37,750 nt of DNA from a virus: positions 1-37,750 of the IMG/VR virus record IMGVR_UViG_3300009495_001941; one strand, given 5' to 3'. A program made the position numbers and the translations under genes. The notes under the pieces were generated by a model. That model did not search any database. It saw nothing but the letters and a program-made list of their open reading frames with translations, and was not told the origin of the DNA. Position 1 is the stretch's first letter; each line of letters starts with the position of its first letter. Positions 26,856-34,778 of the stretch are shown piece by piece.

Positions 26856-29063
26856 ATGGCACGTTATAATACAGCACCCCAGACATTAGTCGTTACCGGA
26901 GAGCAAACATTTACCTACGCATTTACCGGAGGCATTATATCCTTAACTGGTACTACAGGGTACACTGTTACAATGGTAAGCCCAGTGTTCTTCCCCGGTA
27001 GTAGACAAACTTTTTATAATGCTACTGACGGTATGGTTACGTTAGCAACAGCAGCAGGACAAATTACTGGTAACGGTGTAACACTTGGAACATCAGTAAT
27101 GATTCCAACAAACTCAACATACCAATTAACATCAGATGGTACAAACTACGTACTAACAAGTGCGTTAGCTGGTACTACAATATTTGAATTACCGTTAACT
27201 ACAAAAGACGTATTAAATGCAGACGGTAAAGTAGAACTTAATCCGTTAGACGAAAACGTAGAAATTAGTCCAACTGGTTCAGGACTAGTTATTATGAGTC
27301 CTCAAAGTTCAGTAGCAATTCAACCAGGAGCAACAGCAACTATTCGACCTACAGGCGACTTAGTATTAGCTTCAGCATCGGGTTCAGTATCATTAGGCGA
27401 AGCAGGAAAACCAACAGCATTTCCAGGAAACTTAGACTTTACAGCAGCTAACCAAACTATTAACATGTCACCAACAGGAGCAGCATCAGCTGTTACTATT
27501 GACCCAGGTGGTGATGTTACTATTGGTTCAGGCGGAACGCTAACTGTTAGTTCTGATGTACTAGGTGGATTAGACAACGTTGCAGTTGGTCTAATAACAC
27601 CAGCAGCAGGAAGATTTACAGCATTTACTAGTACAGGAACAGGTAACTTTACAGCAGGTGGAACATCAACTAGTACTACATCAGGTAGTATTGTTGTAAC
27701 AGGTGGAGCAGGTATTAGCGGAGCGTTATATGCAGGGTCACTTGAAGGACCAATAGGTGGTGCGGCACCAGCTGCAAGCGCATTTACTACACTAACAGCA
27801 AGCGGTGTTACTACAATTACAAACACTACAGCAGCAACAAATGTTAATTCAGGAGCGTTACAAGTAGACGGTGGTGTTGGTATTAACGGAGCATTGTTTG
27901 CAGGAAGTATACAAAATACAGCAATTGGTACATCGACTAGAGCAACAGCGAGCTTTACAACATTAAATGCAAACTCAACAGTTGATATTACAGGAACAAC
28001 TGAAGCAACTAACGCAACTGGTGATACTGGTATTTTAAGAGTAGAAGGCGGCGCAAGTATTGCTAAACGTGTTTACGCTGGAGGAGGCTTTCAAGGAGCA
28101 ATTGGTAATGTATCAAGAGGCTCAGGACAATTTACATCACTAGATGCTAACAGTACAGTTACACTTAGCCCAGGTGCAAACGTAACAATTAGTCCAAGCG
28201 GATCTGGATCAGTTACAATGTCACCGGCAGGCGGCGGATCAATTAATAATATGAGTATTGGTGCTACTACAAGAAGTACTGCACAATTTACAACACTAGA
28301 TGTAAGTAGTAACTTAGATGTTGCACGTTATATTAGACACACTGGCGATACAAACACATATATTGATTTTGAAACCGATACGCTTTCGTTCTACACAGGT
28401 GGTAGTCGTGAAATGACAATTAACGGCTCAGGTGTTAGACTTGGTGATACAGGTAACGGATATTTCCGTCCAGTAAGTGGTAACTACGGTTCTATTGAAA
28501 TTGACGGTGGCGCACATGGTGGCTGGGAAGGTTACTCAGTTGGCGGACGTTTTGTAATGATGCACGATAATTCAAGTACAATGGGTCTTTACAATGATGT
28601 AGATAACCACTGGATTTTAGAACACATTCGTAACGGCGAAACAAGACTATATTATGATGCTGGCGAAAAGATGAACACTTTTAGTAGTGGTATAGAAATT
28701 AACGGACAAGTAAGAGCTACTAACCAAGTTATTGCTTACTACTCAGATGAACGCTTAAAGGACTTTGAAGGTAATATTGAAAGTGCATTAGATAAAGTAA
28801 TGCAATTAAATGGTTACTACTATACAGGTAACGAAAGAGCCAAAGAGCTAGGCTTTGAAGGCGATCATAGACAAGTTGGTGTTAGCGCACAAGAAGTAAT
28901 GTCAGTTATGCCTGAAGTAGTTCAAGATGCACCGATAAATAGTAAGTCAGAAGAAGAAAACTTAGATTATAAAACAGTACAATATGAACGACTTGTTCCT
29001 TTACTTATTGAAGCAATCAAAGAGTTGAAACAAGAAATAAATAGTTTAAAGGGAGATAATTAA
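26856..29063 (+). CDS. Tail fibre protein with C-terminal S74 intramolecular chaperone (735 aa)
   Basis: Predicted trimeric fibre or spike. Residues 1-250 are beta-rich, with serial 'TGSG', 'SPxG' and 'IxPxG' units. Residues about 245-430 contain three repeats of a fibre motif ('GAGISGALYAGS', 'GVGINGALFAGS', 'GASIAKRVYAGG'), spaced about 165-195 bp. Residues about 480-620 form a probable receptor-facing region ('YSVGGRFVMMHD', 'HWILEHIRNGETRLYYD'). The C-terminus is a peptidase S74-type chaperone: 'SDERLK' places the conserved Ser at 630 and Lys at 635, followed by 'GVSAQEVMSVMPEVV', 'YERLVPLLIEAIKELKQEI' and a short coiled coil. In endosialidase-type family members this domain guides trimer folding and then cleaves itself off near the Ser. 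Cleavage here would release about 105 residues. Confidence 0.93.
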   Translation: MARYNTAPQTLVVTGEQTFTYAFTGGIISLTGTTGYTVTMVSPVFFPGSRQTFYNATDGMVTLATAAGQITGNGVTLGTSVMIPTNSTYQLTSDGTNYVLTSALAGTTIFELPLTTKDVLNADGKVELNPLDENVEISPTGSGLVIMSPQSSVAIQPGATATIRPTGDLVLASASGSVSLGEAGKPTAFPGNLDFTAANQTINMSPTGAASAVTIDPGGDVTIGSGGTLTVSSDVLGGLDNVAVGLITPAAGRFTAFTSTGTGNFTAGGTSTSTTSGSIVVTGGAGISGALYAGSLEGPIGGAAPAASAFTTLTASGVTTITNTTAATNVNSGALQVDGGVGINGALFAGSIQNTAIGTSTRATASFTTLNANSTVDITGTTEATNATGDTGILRVEGGASIAKRVYAGGGFQGAIGNVSRGSGQFTSLDANSTVTLSPGANVTISPSGSGSVTMSPAGGGSINNMSIGATTRSTAQFTTLDVSSNLDVARYIRHTGDTNTYIDFETDTLSFYTGGSREMTINGSGVRLGDTGNGYFRPVSGNYGSIEIDGGAHGGWEGYSVGGRFVMMHDNSSTMGLYNDVDNHWILEHIRNGETRLYYDAGEKMNTFSSGIEINGQVRATNQVIAYYSDERLKDFEGNIESALDKVMQLNGYYYTGNERAKELGFEGDHRQVGVSAQEVMSVMPEVVQDAPINSKSEEENLDYKTVQYERLVPLLIEAIKELKQEINSLKGDN

Positions 29064-29065
29064 AA

Positions 29066-29896
29066 ATGGCAACCGAAATTAATAACTCAGGAGTCAAATT
29101 TCCGAACAACACAACAGCGGAAACACTTCAACAGTATAACGAGATTTGGGTATACAGCGGTAGTCACTGGAGTGTAACAAACGGCGGACGTTGTTGCTAC
29201 TGGACTATCCCAACTTATACTACTTCTGTTAAATTTGAAATAGTATCCGGGGGAGGACCAGGCGGTGCTTCAGGCGGAGACTACGATGTTGGTGTAGGCG
29301 GCTCAGGCGGAAACTATACATCAAAAGTAATGAGAAAATCAGCAGGTTGTTTTAACAACGGATGCGGATATAGAATGTGTGCAGCTGGTACATCAAGTTG
29401 TAGTTGTTGTTGCAGATGCGGAGTTAACTGTAGACATGGATGTAAATCATATGTCCAAGGACGAGGATTAAGCAACTTCTGTGCGCAAGGCGGCATGGGC
29501 GGATCAACACCATATGATGTTATGAGTGGTTGTTATAACTGTTTTATCGGTAATACACAATGTAACAAAGGTCAATACAACGCAGGTTGGATGAACTGTT
29601 ATTGTAACTCAGCTACATTCGGCGGAGATGTTGAATTTAGAGGCACGTCAGGATCAATGAAGAAAAGTGTTAGCTGTTGTCAACATACATACACTACTCC
29701 GGGTGTTCCTACAGGCCCACTTGGCGGCGGCCATTATGGCTCAAGTGGTAAAGATCCGTGCGTAGGTAACATGGCATGTTGTAATACACATTCAAATTGG
29801 CCAGGCGGCGGCGGACAAGGCCACGTAACAGCATCACGTAATGCTTGTTGGGGAAGCTGGGGCGCAGGCGGATTAGTTAAGTTAACATACACCTAA
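29066..29896 (+). CDS. Cysteine- and glycine-rich virion-associated protein (276 aa, 24 Cys)
   Basis: Function is unknown. The protein opens with a fibre-like 'INNSGVKFPNNTTAETL', then a 'GGRCCYWTIPTYTTSVKFE' strand and a glycine-rich core. Twenty-four cysteines occur between residues 43 and 270, often paired or clustered ('CSCCCRC', 'CYNC', 'CYC', 'SCC', 'ACC'). The end, 'WGAGGLVKLTYT', resembles glycine-rich phage fibre-tip proteins. It starts 2 nt after the S74 fibre stop, so it is almost certainly expressed with it. Disulfide cross-linking or metal binding are both possible. I recall comparable Cys-rich proteins in marine T4-like phages but no assigned role. There is no signal peptide, so any disulfides would form after lysis or by assisted oxidation. 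Confidence 0.9.
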   Translation: MATEINNSGVKFPNNTTAETLQQYNEIWVYSGSHWSVTNGGRCCYWTIPTYTTSVKFEIVSGGGPGGASGGDYDVGVGGSGGNYTSKVMRKSAGCFNNGCGYRMCAAGTSSCSCCCRCGVNCRHGCKSYVQGRGLSNFCAQGGMGGSTPYDVMSGCYNCFIGNTQCNKGQYNAGWMNCYCNSATFGGDVEFRGTSGSMKKSVSCCQHTYTTPGVPTGPLGGGHYGSSGKDPCVGNMACCNTHSNWPGGGGQGHVTASRNACWGSWGAGGLVKLTYT

Positions 29897-29913
29897 GAAA
29901 AGAGAGAGATATT

Positions 29914-30630
29914 ATGACAACACCAAGAATACTTACATATCCGATACCAGATGAATTATATTCTGCTACTAGGACAATGGGTAAAACAAGTACACAAACT
30001 TATATTGGACCTGATAGTTTATTCCTCTATCTTAATGAAGACGGCAGAATTATAAACTCATTTGCACCAGATGAGTTGCCACCCCCTGAAAGTGTAGCTG
30101 TAGACGAAACAGTAGTTGAATTTGTCCCAGAGACTGATGAAGATTATATTAAAATTATGATTTTGTATAGTCACTGGTTACCAAAAGAATACGAATGTTC
30201 AGTTGGTCCAGATGATGACCCTAATATTGTTGTTAGTGATCCAACTGATATTATTATGGTTTTTGACGAAGTATCAATTGTAGAGGATTATACTGCACCT
30301 CTTGAATTTTTAGTTTATACTAGACATAAAGTTAGAGACGATGCCTGGCTAAGACGTGTTAGAGATGGCATGCTATTAGAAAGTGACGGTCGTTTATCTT
30401 CTGATATGCCAGCTGCATTAAGAACTCAATGGGAAACATATAGACAAAAACTTCGTGATATTCCAGAAACTTATGCAGACGTACCTAATTGGTTAATTAG
30501 ATTTCCTTTGTCACCAGATGAGCAAATAGATCGAGACTTTAACGATGACGATGTAGATATAATAATGATCGCAGATAGAACAGCTGAAGATCAAGCAGCT
30601 ATTGATCAATTACCAAATGGATTAAGTTAA
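29914..30630 (+). CDS. Protein with tail-assembly-chaperone-like C-terminal region (238 aa)
   Basis: Residues 141-200 contain 'RDDAWLRRVRDGMLLESDGR', then 'WETYRQKLRDIPETYADV' and 'NWLIRFPLSPDE'. This matches the pattern of phage tail assembly chaperone (Phage_tail_APC type), R-(N/D)-x-L-L-x-(E/S)-(S/T)-D...W..YRQ.LRDIP.TY. Residues 1-130 are acidic and unfamiliar; 75-120 look beta-rich. The last 35 residues are very acidic. It is the last gene of the structural operon, immediately before the terminator and after the fibre genes, a usual place for fibre-assembly factors. A chaperone or accessory protein for the upstream fibres is likely but unproven. Confidence 0.87.
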   Translation: MTTPRILTYPIPDELYSATRTMGKTSTQTYIGPDSLFLYLNEDGRIINSFAPDELPPPESVAVDETVVEFVPETDEDYIKIMILYSHWLPKEYECSVGPDDDPNIVVSDPTDIIMVFDEVSIVEDYTAPLEFLVYTRHKVRDDAWLRRVRDGMLLESDGRLSSDMPAALRTQWETYRQKLRDIPETYADVPNWLIRFPLSPDEQIDRDFNDDDVDIIMIADRTAEDQAAIDQLPNGLS

Positions 30631-30652
30631 CCAAAAAATTAACAGAAAAATT

Positions 30653-30681
30653 AAAAAGGGCTTGGCAACAAGCCTTTTTTT
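30653..30681 (+). terminator. Rho-independent terminator of the structural operon
   Basis: A 12-bp stem pairs 30653-30664 with 30669-30680, including one G-T pair. It is closed by a GCAA (GNRA-type) tetraloop and runs into a T tract. It lies 22 nt after the stop of the 238-aa gene. Confidence 0.9.
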
Positions 30682-30726
30682 ACGACTTGATACAAGCCAG
30701 TTAATGCCTCATCAAAAAAACTTCAT

Positions 30727-30734
30727 TATAAATA
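30727..30734 (+). promoter_or_regulatory. T4-type late promoter (TATAAATA)
   Basis: A perfect match to the T4 late -10 consensus, in the 135-nt gap between the terminator and the glycosyltransferase ATG at 30766. Its position restarts transcription after the terminator. In T4 such elements need the phage sigma gp55 and the sliding clamp. Confidence 0.65.
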
Positions 30735-30765
30735 TTATAAATTAGCAAAGAGGATTTATATTTTA

Positions 30766-31686
30766 ATGAAAAAAGCATTTTATATTAATGGCGGCGCCGG
30801 CAGGGTATTATGTGCTATCCCTGCATTAGAACATCATATTAAACATATCGATCCAACTGTAATAATTATTGTAGAAGGTTGGCTAGAAATATGTTTATTA
30901 AACAAAGCAATAATGCATAATGTATATCCACATGATCATCCAGATTTAATAGAAAAATTAAGAGATAGAGAAGTTATTAGCCCTGAACCTTATAGACTAA
31001 ATGCATACTTTAATCAAAAATGTAACCTTGTTCAAGCATTTGATATGTTGATTAATTATGATGTTCCACCAACAGATATTCCAGAAGTTAAAGAATATAA
31101 TATGTTTATTAGTAAGGCTGATGCAATAGTAGCACAAAATTTAATTAGTGAAGTAAAAGCACATACAAAGAAAGAAAAATTTGTAGTATTCCAACCTTTC
31201 GGCTCAACAGCAAAGGCAGAAGGTCAATATATAATAGATGAAAGTGGAAGATCATTTGAAACTGAAGATATTTTTCAAATAGTTGAAGAACTAAACAAAG
31301 ACTATGGTGTTATTATTATGGGAGAAATTAAAATTCCTAATTTGCCAAAAGGAGTTATTGTTCCAGAAGAAATATCATTATTACAGTGGACAGCAATTAT
31401 ACATGCATCAGATTATTTTATAGGTTGTGATAGTGTAGGTCAACATATTGCACACGCACTTGAAAAGCCCGGCACTGTTGTAATTGGTAGCACCTATCCA
31501 GAAAATACATCTTACACTAGCAATTCTACAATAGAAATTATCGATAATGGCAAAGATAGGAAAATGTATTCTCCGATTCGAATGACATACGATATTAGAA
31601 TTGAAAAAAATAACGAGTACCTAATGAAACTTGATGAAAATACCATTAAAGGTATTGTAAAAACTGTTAAGAAAAAATTATCTTAA
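30766..31686 (+). CDS. GT9-like glycosyltransferase (heptosyltransferase-like), 306 aa
   Basis: Predicted to transfer a sugar, possibly heptose from ADP-heptose. The N-terminus 'GGAGRVLCAIPALEHH' (Gly 9, 10, 12) follows the GT9 pattern GGxGDxLxxxPAL. The C-terminal half has 'KFVVFQPFGS' and 'YFIGCDSVGQHIAHALEKPG' (Cys 221, Asp 222, Ser 223), corresponding to the nucleotide-sugar binding region of the heptosyltransferase GT-B fold. The usual basic residues around the donor phosphate are hard to place, and the N-terminal domain is short. It opens a separate transcription unit behind a late promoter, and ends 9 nt before the carbamoyltransferase. ADP-heptose enzymes lie on the opposite strand nearby, making an ADP-heptose donor plausible. 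A different NDP-sugar cannot be excluded. Confidence 0.78.
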   Translation: MKKAFYINGGAGRVLCAIPALEHHIKHIDPTVIIIVEGWLEICLLNKAIMHNVYPHDHPDLIEKLRDREVISPEPYRLNAYFNQKCNLVQAFDMLINYDVPPTDIPEVKEYNMFISKADAIVAQNLISEVKAHTKKEKFVVFQPFGSTAKAEGQYIIDESGRSFETEDIFQIVEELNKDYGVIIMGEIKIPNLPKGVIVPEEISLLQWTAIIHASDYFIGCDSVGQHIAHALEKPGTVVIGSTYPENTSYTSNSTIEIIDNGKDRKMYSPIRMTYDIRIEKNNEYLMKLDENTIKGIVKTVKKKLS

Positions 31687-31695
31687 GGATTATAT

Positions 31696-33516
31696 ATGTC
31701 AAAAAAAACAGGATACATAGCAGGAATTGCAAGAGGTCATAATGCTGGAGTTTGTCTTCTCAAAGACGGTGAAATTGTTTTTAGTATTGAAGAAGAAAGA
31801 CTTACTAGAGCAAAGTATGACGGGACACCATTTGCAAGTATAATTAAAATATTAGACTACACTGATAAAATAGATTATTTGGTTATATCTCATACACATG
31901 CAGACGAGAATGTTACAGACTATACAGCAGAAGATCCTTACACTTCTTTAGCTAGGAAAATAGGATTAATAGAAGGAGGACACCCTTCTAAAAATCATCC
32001 ACAAGTAGTTGAGTATTGGGAGCAACATCACAGAAGTCATGCAGCTTGTTCATTTTATAGGAGCGGTTTTGAAACAGCAAATATTATAATTGTTGACGGA
32101 GCAGGTACATATGCCACACGGCACGATGGTCAAACAATGTGGGAAGTTGAAAGCATATATCACGCATCTTATCCAAATAACTTTAACGAAGTATATAAAC
32201 ACTTTGGAGGTAATGGACCTTGGCCAACTGAACATTATAACGAAGGCGTCGAAGTTTTAGTTGACGACAAAGCTGGCATAGTTAAAGCATATGAAGCTGT
32301 AACGCAATTTTGTGGATGGCATTCAATCGAGGCTGGCAAAACTATGGGATTATTTCCGTATGGATCTCCTAACCAAGCACCAAAAATATATGACGAAGTT
32401 AGTGCAAATAGAAATGTTATAATGCCTACATATCCAAATGGAGCAAAAGTTAATGATGCATTATACCCTGAACTACTTGACAGAGTACAAGATCCTAAAG
32501 AACTTTGGTCAAATTTAAATGAAGATAGCAGTGAAGAAGAAATAAACAAAGTTGAACAATTACTTGCATCTGAAGATTTAACGCTATTAAATTCAAGAAG
32601 AAATATGGCATACAATGTACAAACAGAATCTCAACAACTAGTACTTGATTTAATTTTAAAGTCAATTGAAAAGACTGGAAATAAAAACATTGTAGTAAGC
32701 GGCGGATATGGATTAAATTGTGTAGCAAACTACTTTTACTTAAAGCACTTACCAGCAGATGTTAAATTATATGTTGAACCAATTTCAACTGATGCAGGCA
32801 CAGCAATAGGATCTGCATTATATCATTATCATAAAATTACACAAGATAATAAAGTTAGACCTAAAAATGAAAACCTATATCTTGGACCTATTCAGAACAT
32901 CACTAAAGATGAAATTATAGAATGTGCAAATAGATATAATGGTATTGTAGAACATAATGTTGATTATAAGAGTGTTATTAACACTATACGTGAAAAAAAT
33001 ATTGTAGCATTATATCAAGAACGTTGTGAAAACGGTCCTAGAGCATTAGGTAATAGAAGTTTAATGTTTGATGCTACTGTACCTGATGGTAAAGACTTTG
33101 TTAATTTAATTAAAAAACGAGAATATTTTAGACCGTTTGCTGCATCAGTATTACAAGAAGATGTACATGATTGGTTTGATCTAAGAGGTATGGAAGACTC
33201 TCCTAGTATGATGTATGCTGTAAACTGTCAACCAGGAGTTCAAGAAAAGATACCTGCAGTTATTCATGTTGACGGTACTTGTAGAATACAAACTGTTACT
33301 AAAGAACAGAATGAACATTGGTATAATTTAATTAACGAATTTAAATCACAAACCGGAGTACCTGCATTATTTAATACCAGTTTTAATTTAGGAGGCGAAC
33401 CGTTAGTTGAAACTATTGATGATGCAATGCGTACACTATACAACTCAGGAATTAATTATATATATTTTCCTACAACACAAACATTAGTAAAGATAGAACA
33501 TAATGCTAGAGCCTAA
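31696..33516 (+). CDS. Carbamoyltransferase, NodU/TobZ (CmcH) family, 606 aa
   Basis: Predicted to transfer a carbamoyl group from carbamoyl phosphate, via carbamoyl-adenylate, to a hydroxyl on a sugar or small molecule. The N-terminal Kae1-like domain begins 'GIARGHNAGVCLLKDG' and has the signature 'HHRSHA' at 111-116, 'IIVDGAG' and 'GKTMGLFPYG'. The adenylate-site region includes 'SGGYGLNCVAN' and 'EPISTDAGTAIGSALY'. The C-terminal domain has 'GPRALGNRS' at 447-455, 'REYFRPFAASVL' and 'TSFNLGGEPLV'. Length is normal for the family and all major motifs are intact, so it is probably active. AAGGA lies just upstream. The oxygenase start overlaps its stop by 14 nt. The acceptor could be a cell-surface glycan, virion glycan or modified nucleotide. 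Confidence 0.93.
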   Translation: MSKKTGYIAGIARGHNAGVCLLKDGEIVFSIEEERLTRAKYDGTPFASIIKILDYTDKIDYLVISHTHADENVTDYTAEDPYTSLARKIGLIEGGHPSKNHPQVVEYWEQHHRSHAACSFYRSGFETANIIIVDGAGTYATRHDGQTMWEVESIYHASYPNNFNEVYKHFGGNGPWPTEHYNEGVEVLVDDKAGIVKAYEAVTQFCGWHSIEAGKTMGLFPYGSPNQAPKIYDEVSANRNVIMPTYPNGAKVNDALYPELLDRVQDPKELWSNLNEDSSEEEINKVEQLLASEDLTLLNSRRNMAYNVQTESQQLVLDLILKSIEKTGNKNIVVSGGYGLNCVANYFYLKHLPADVKLYVEPISTDAGTAIGSALYHYHKITQDNKVRPKNENLYLGPIQNITKDEIIECANRYNGIVEHNVDYKSVINTIREKNIVALYQERCENGPRALGNRSLMFDATVPDGKDFVNLIKKREYFRPFAASVLQEDVHDWFDLRGMEDSPSMMYAVNCQPGVQEKIPAVIHVDGTCRIQTVTKEQNEHWYNLINEFKSQTGVPALFNTSFNLGGEPLVETIDDAMRTLYNSGINYIYFPTTQTLVKIEHNARA

Positions 33517-34135
33517 ATTAGAAGGGCAAATATTACCTTTATTTGCTACACCTTTATACACACATAAACTAGAACACACCGAATTAGAACATGCACAATA
33601 CGATGTTCGAACTGTGGTTAAAAAATTATATGACGAAGATAGATGGGGACAGAATCAACGATGGAGTTCAGGAACACATCAATTATCTAATAAAGGAAAT
33701 TTTGAAGATTGCATAATAACTTCAGAAAAAATGTCAAACATCAAACGTTCTATTATGCACCATGCTGGTAATTATATGTCACATATGAATGTTAGACCTG
33801 ATTATAAAAGTGCAATTTCGTCGTCTTGGTTAACATTAACTAATACCGGTCTACATGCACACATACACGATCACGGAACTTCTCATATTAGTGGAGTATA
33901 TTGGTATAAAACAAACGGAAATGACGGCAATATAGTTTTTCGAAATGCGTTAAAAGCATTAAAATGTAATCCAATTGGAGCATCATTTGCACATGAAAAT
34001 GAATTTGTTCCTGAAGAAGGAAGAATAGTTATGTGGCCTAGTTTCTTAGATCATTCTGTTAATGAAAACAAAACTGATAATGACCGTATTAGTTTATCGT
34101 TTAATATAATATTAGAAACAGGTATTACTACTTAG
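33503..34135 (+). CDS. 2OG-Fe(II) oxygenase, TIGR02466-like (210 aa)
   Basis: Predicted 2-oxoglutarate and Fe(II)-dependent dioxygenase of the group common in marine myophages. 'LHAHIHDHG' at 117-125 contains candidate metal ligands His 120, His 122 and Asp 123 or His 124. 'SGVYWYKTN' follows, as in the family pattern. 'GRIVMWPSFLDHSVNEN' supplies the distal His 184. 'DRISLSFNI' supplies Arg 195, a likely 2-oxoglutarate carboxylate ligand. The start overlaps the carbamoyltransferase by 14 nt, implying coupling. The stop overlaps that of the convergent phosphatase gene by 8 nt. Substrate is unknown. With a glycosyltransferase and carbamoyltransferase upstream, a surface-modification substrate is possible, but family members in phages have no single known target. 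Confidence 0.88.
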   Translation: MLEPKLEGQILPLFATPLYTHKLEHTELEHAQYDVRTVVKKLYDEDRWGQNQRWSSGTHQLSNKGNFEDCIITSEKMSNIKRSIMHHAGNYMSHMNVRPDYKSAISSSWLTLTNTGLHAHIHDHGTSHISGVYWYKTNGNDGNIVFRNALKALKCNPIGASFAHENEFVPEEGRIVMWPSFLDHSVNENKTDNDRISLSFNIILETGITT

Positions 34136-34778
34136 ATTCGATCCAATTAGCAAAAGATAAAAGATCATCAAATATAATAGTCTTTTTCTTTATCTTTTGA
34201 TTAGTAAATTTATTAAGTTCTTTAATAGTTTGTTCGCCGTAACCTGTGCGCACTAGTACAGGTCTTGCACCCATTTTAAATGCTGCTTTAAGATCAGATA
34301 TTTTATCACCAACATAATATCCTTGTTTAAATTTAATATGCTTAACTTCGTTCTCACATCTTTTAAACATACCAGTATTGGGCTTTGCATACATGTCGCT
34401 ACGCATACTACTTTCACTATAAAATAATGCATCAATACTAGGACATCCTGATTGAGCTAACAAATCAAACATATGGTTGTGTACAGCTTCGACATCTTGT
34501 GAAGTATATAAACCTTTTGAAATACCACCTTGATTTGTAATTATAACAATCTTATGTCCTAAATAACGGAGTTTTGTAATAGCATGTAGACTACCTTCAA
34601 TAGGTTCAAAGTCTTGTGGACGGTATGTATAAGTTCCGCGATCTACATTTATTACTCCGTCCCGATCTAAACCAATAACACATTTTGGTGCAATGTTAAC
34701 ATTGTCATACAACGGAACTGTTTTTGTTTCTTCTACAGGCTCGTGGCTATCAGTCCATTTAATTTTATAATCACTCAT
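34128..34778 (-). CDS. gmhB: D,D-heptose 1,7-bisphosphate phosphatase-like HAD protein (GmhB-like), 216 aa
   Basis: Predicted to remove the C7 phosphate of heptose 1,7-bisphosphate in ADP-heptose synthesis. HAD motifs, numbered from the ATG at 34778: 'GLDRDGVINVD' with Asp 38 and Asp 40; 'IITNQGGISKG' at 79-89; 'KPNTGMF' with Lys 132; 'VGDKISDLKAA' with Asp 158 and Asp 162. The Cys/His zinc loop of E. coli GmhB is replaced by a stretch without Cys or His ('SESSMRSDMY'). Extra N-terminal residues 1-32 have no clear role. An in-frame GTG at 34829 would add 17 residues but lies deeper in the cupin gene. The ATG overlaps the cupin stop by only 8 nt, so I prefer it. A related histidinol-phosphate phosphatase is possible, but the neighbours favour GmhB. 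Confidence 0.85.
   Translation of the reverse strand: MSDYKIKWTDSHEPVEETKTVPLYDNVNIAPKCVIGLDRDGVINVDRGTYTYRPQDFEPIEGSLHAITKLRYLGHKIVIITNQGGISKGLYTSQDVEAVHNHMFDLLAQSGCPSIDALFYSESSMRSDMYAKPNTGMFKRCENEVKHIKFKQGYYVGDKISDLKAAFKMGARPVLVRTGYGEQTIKELNKFTNQKIKKKTIIFDDLLSFANWIESK

Noticed and set aside
27320-27826. Pro/Val-rich 168-aa minus-strand frame
   Set aside because: It is antisense to the Gly/Thr repeats of the S74 fibre and has no independent start signal or motif.
30631-30765. tRNA or small RNA in the largest non-coding gap
   Set aside because: The 135 nt are accounted for by a terminator and a late promoter; no cloverleaf or other RNA fold is visible.
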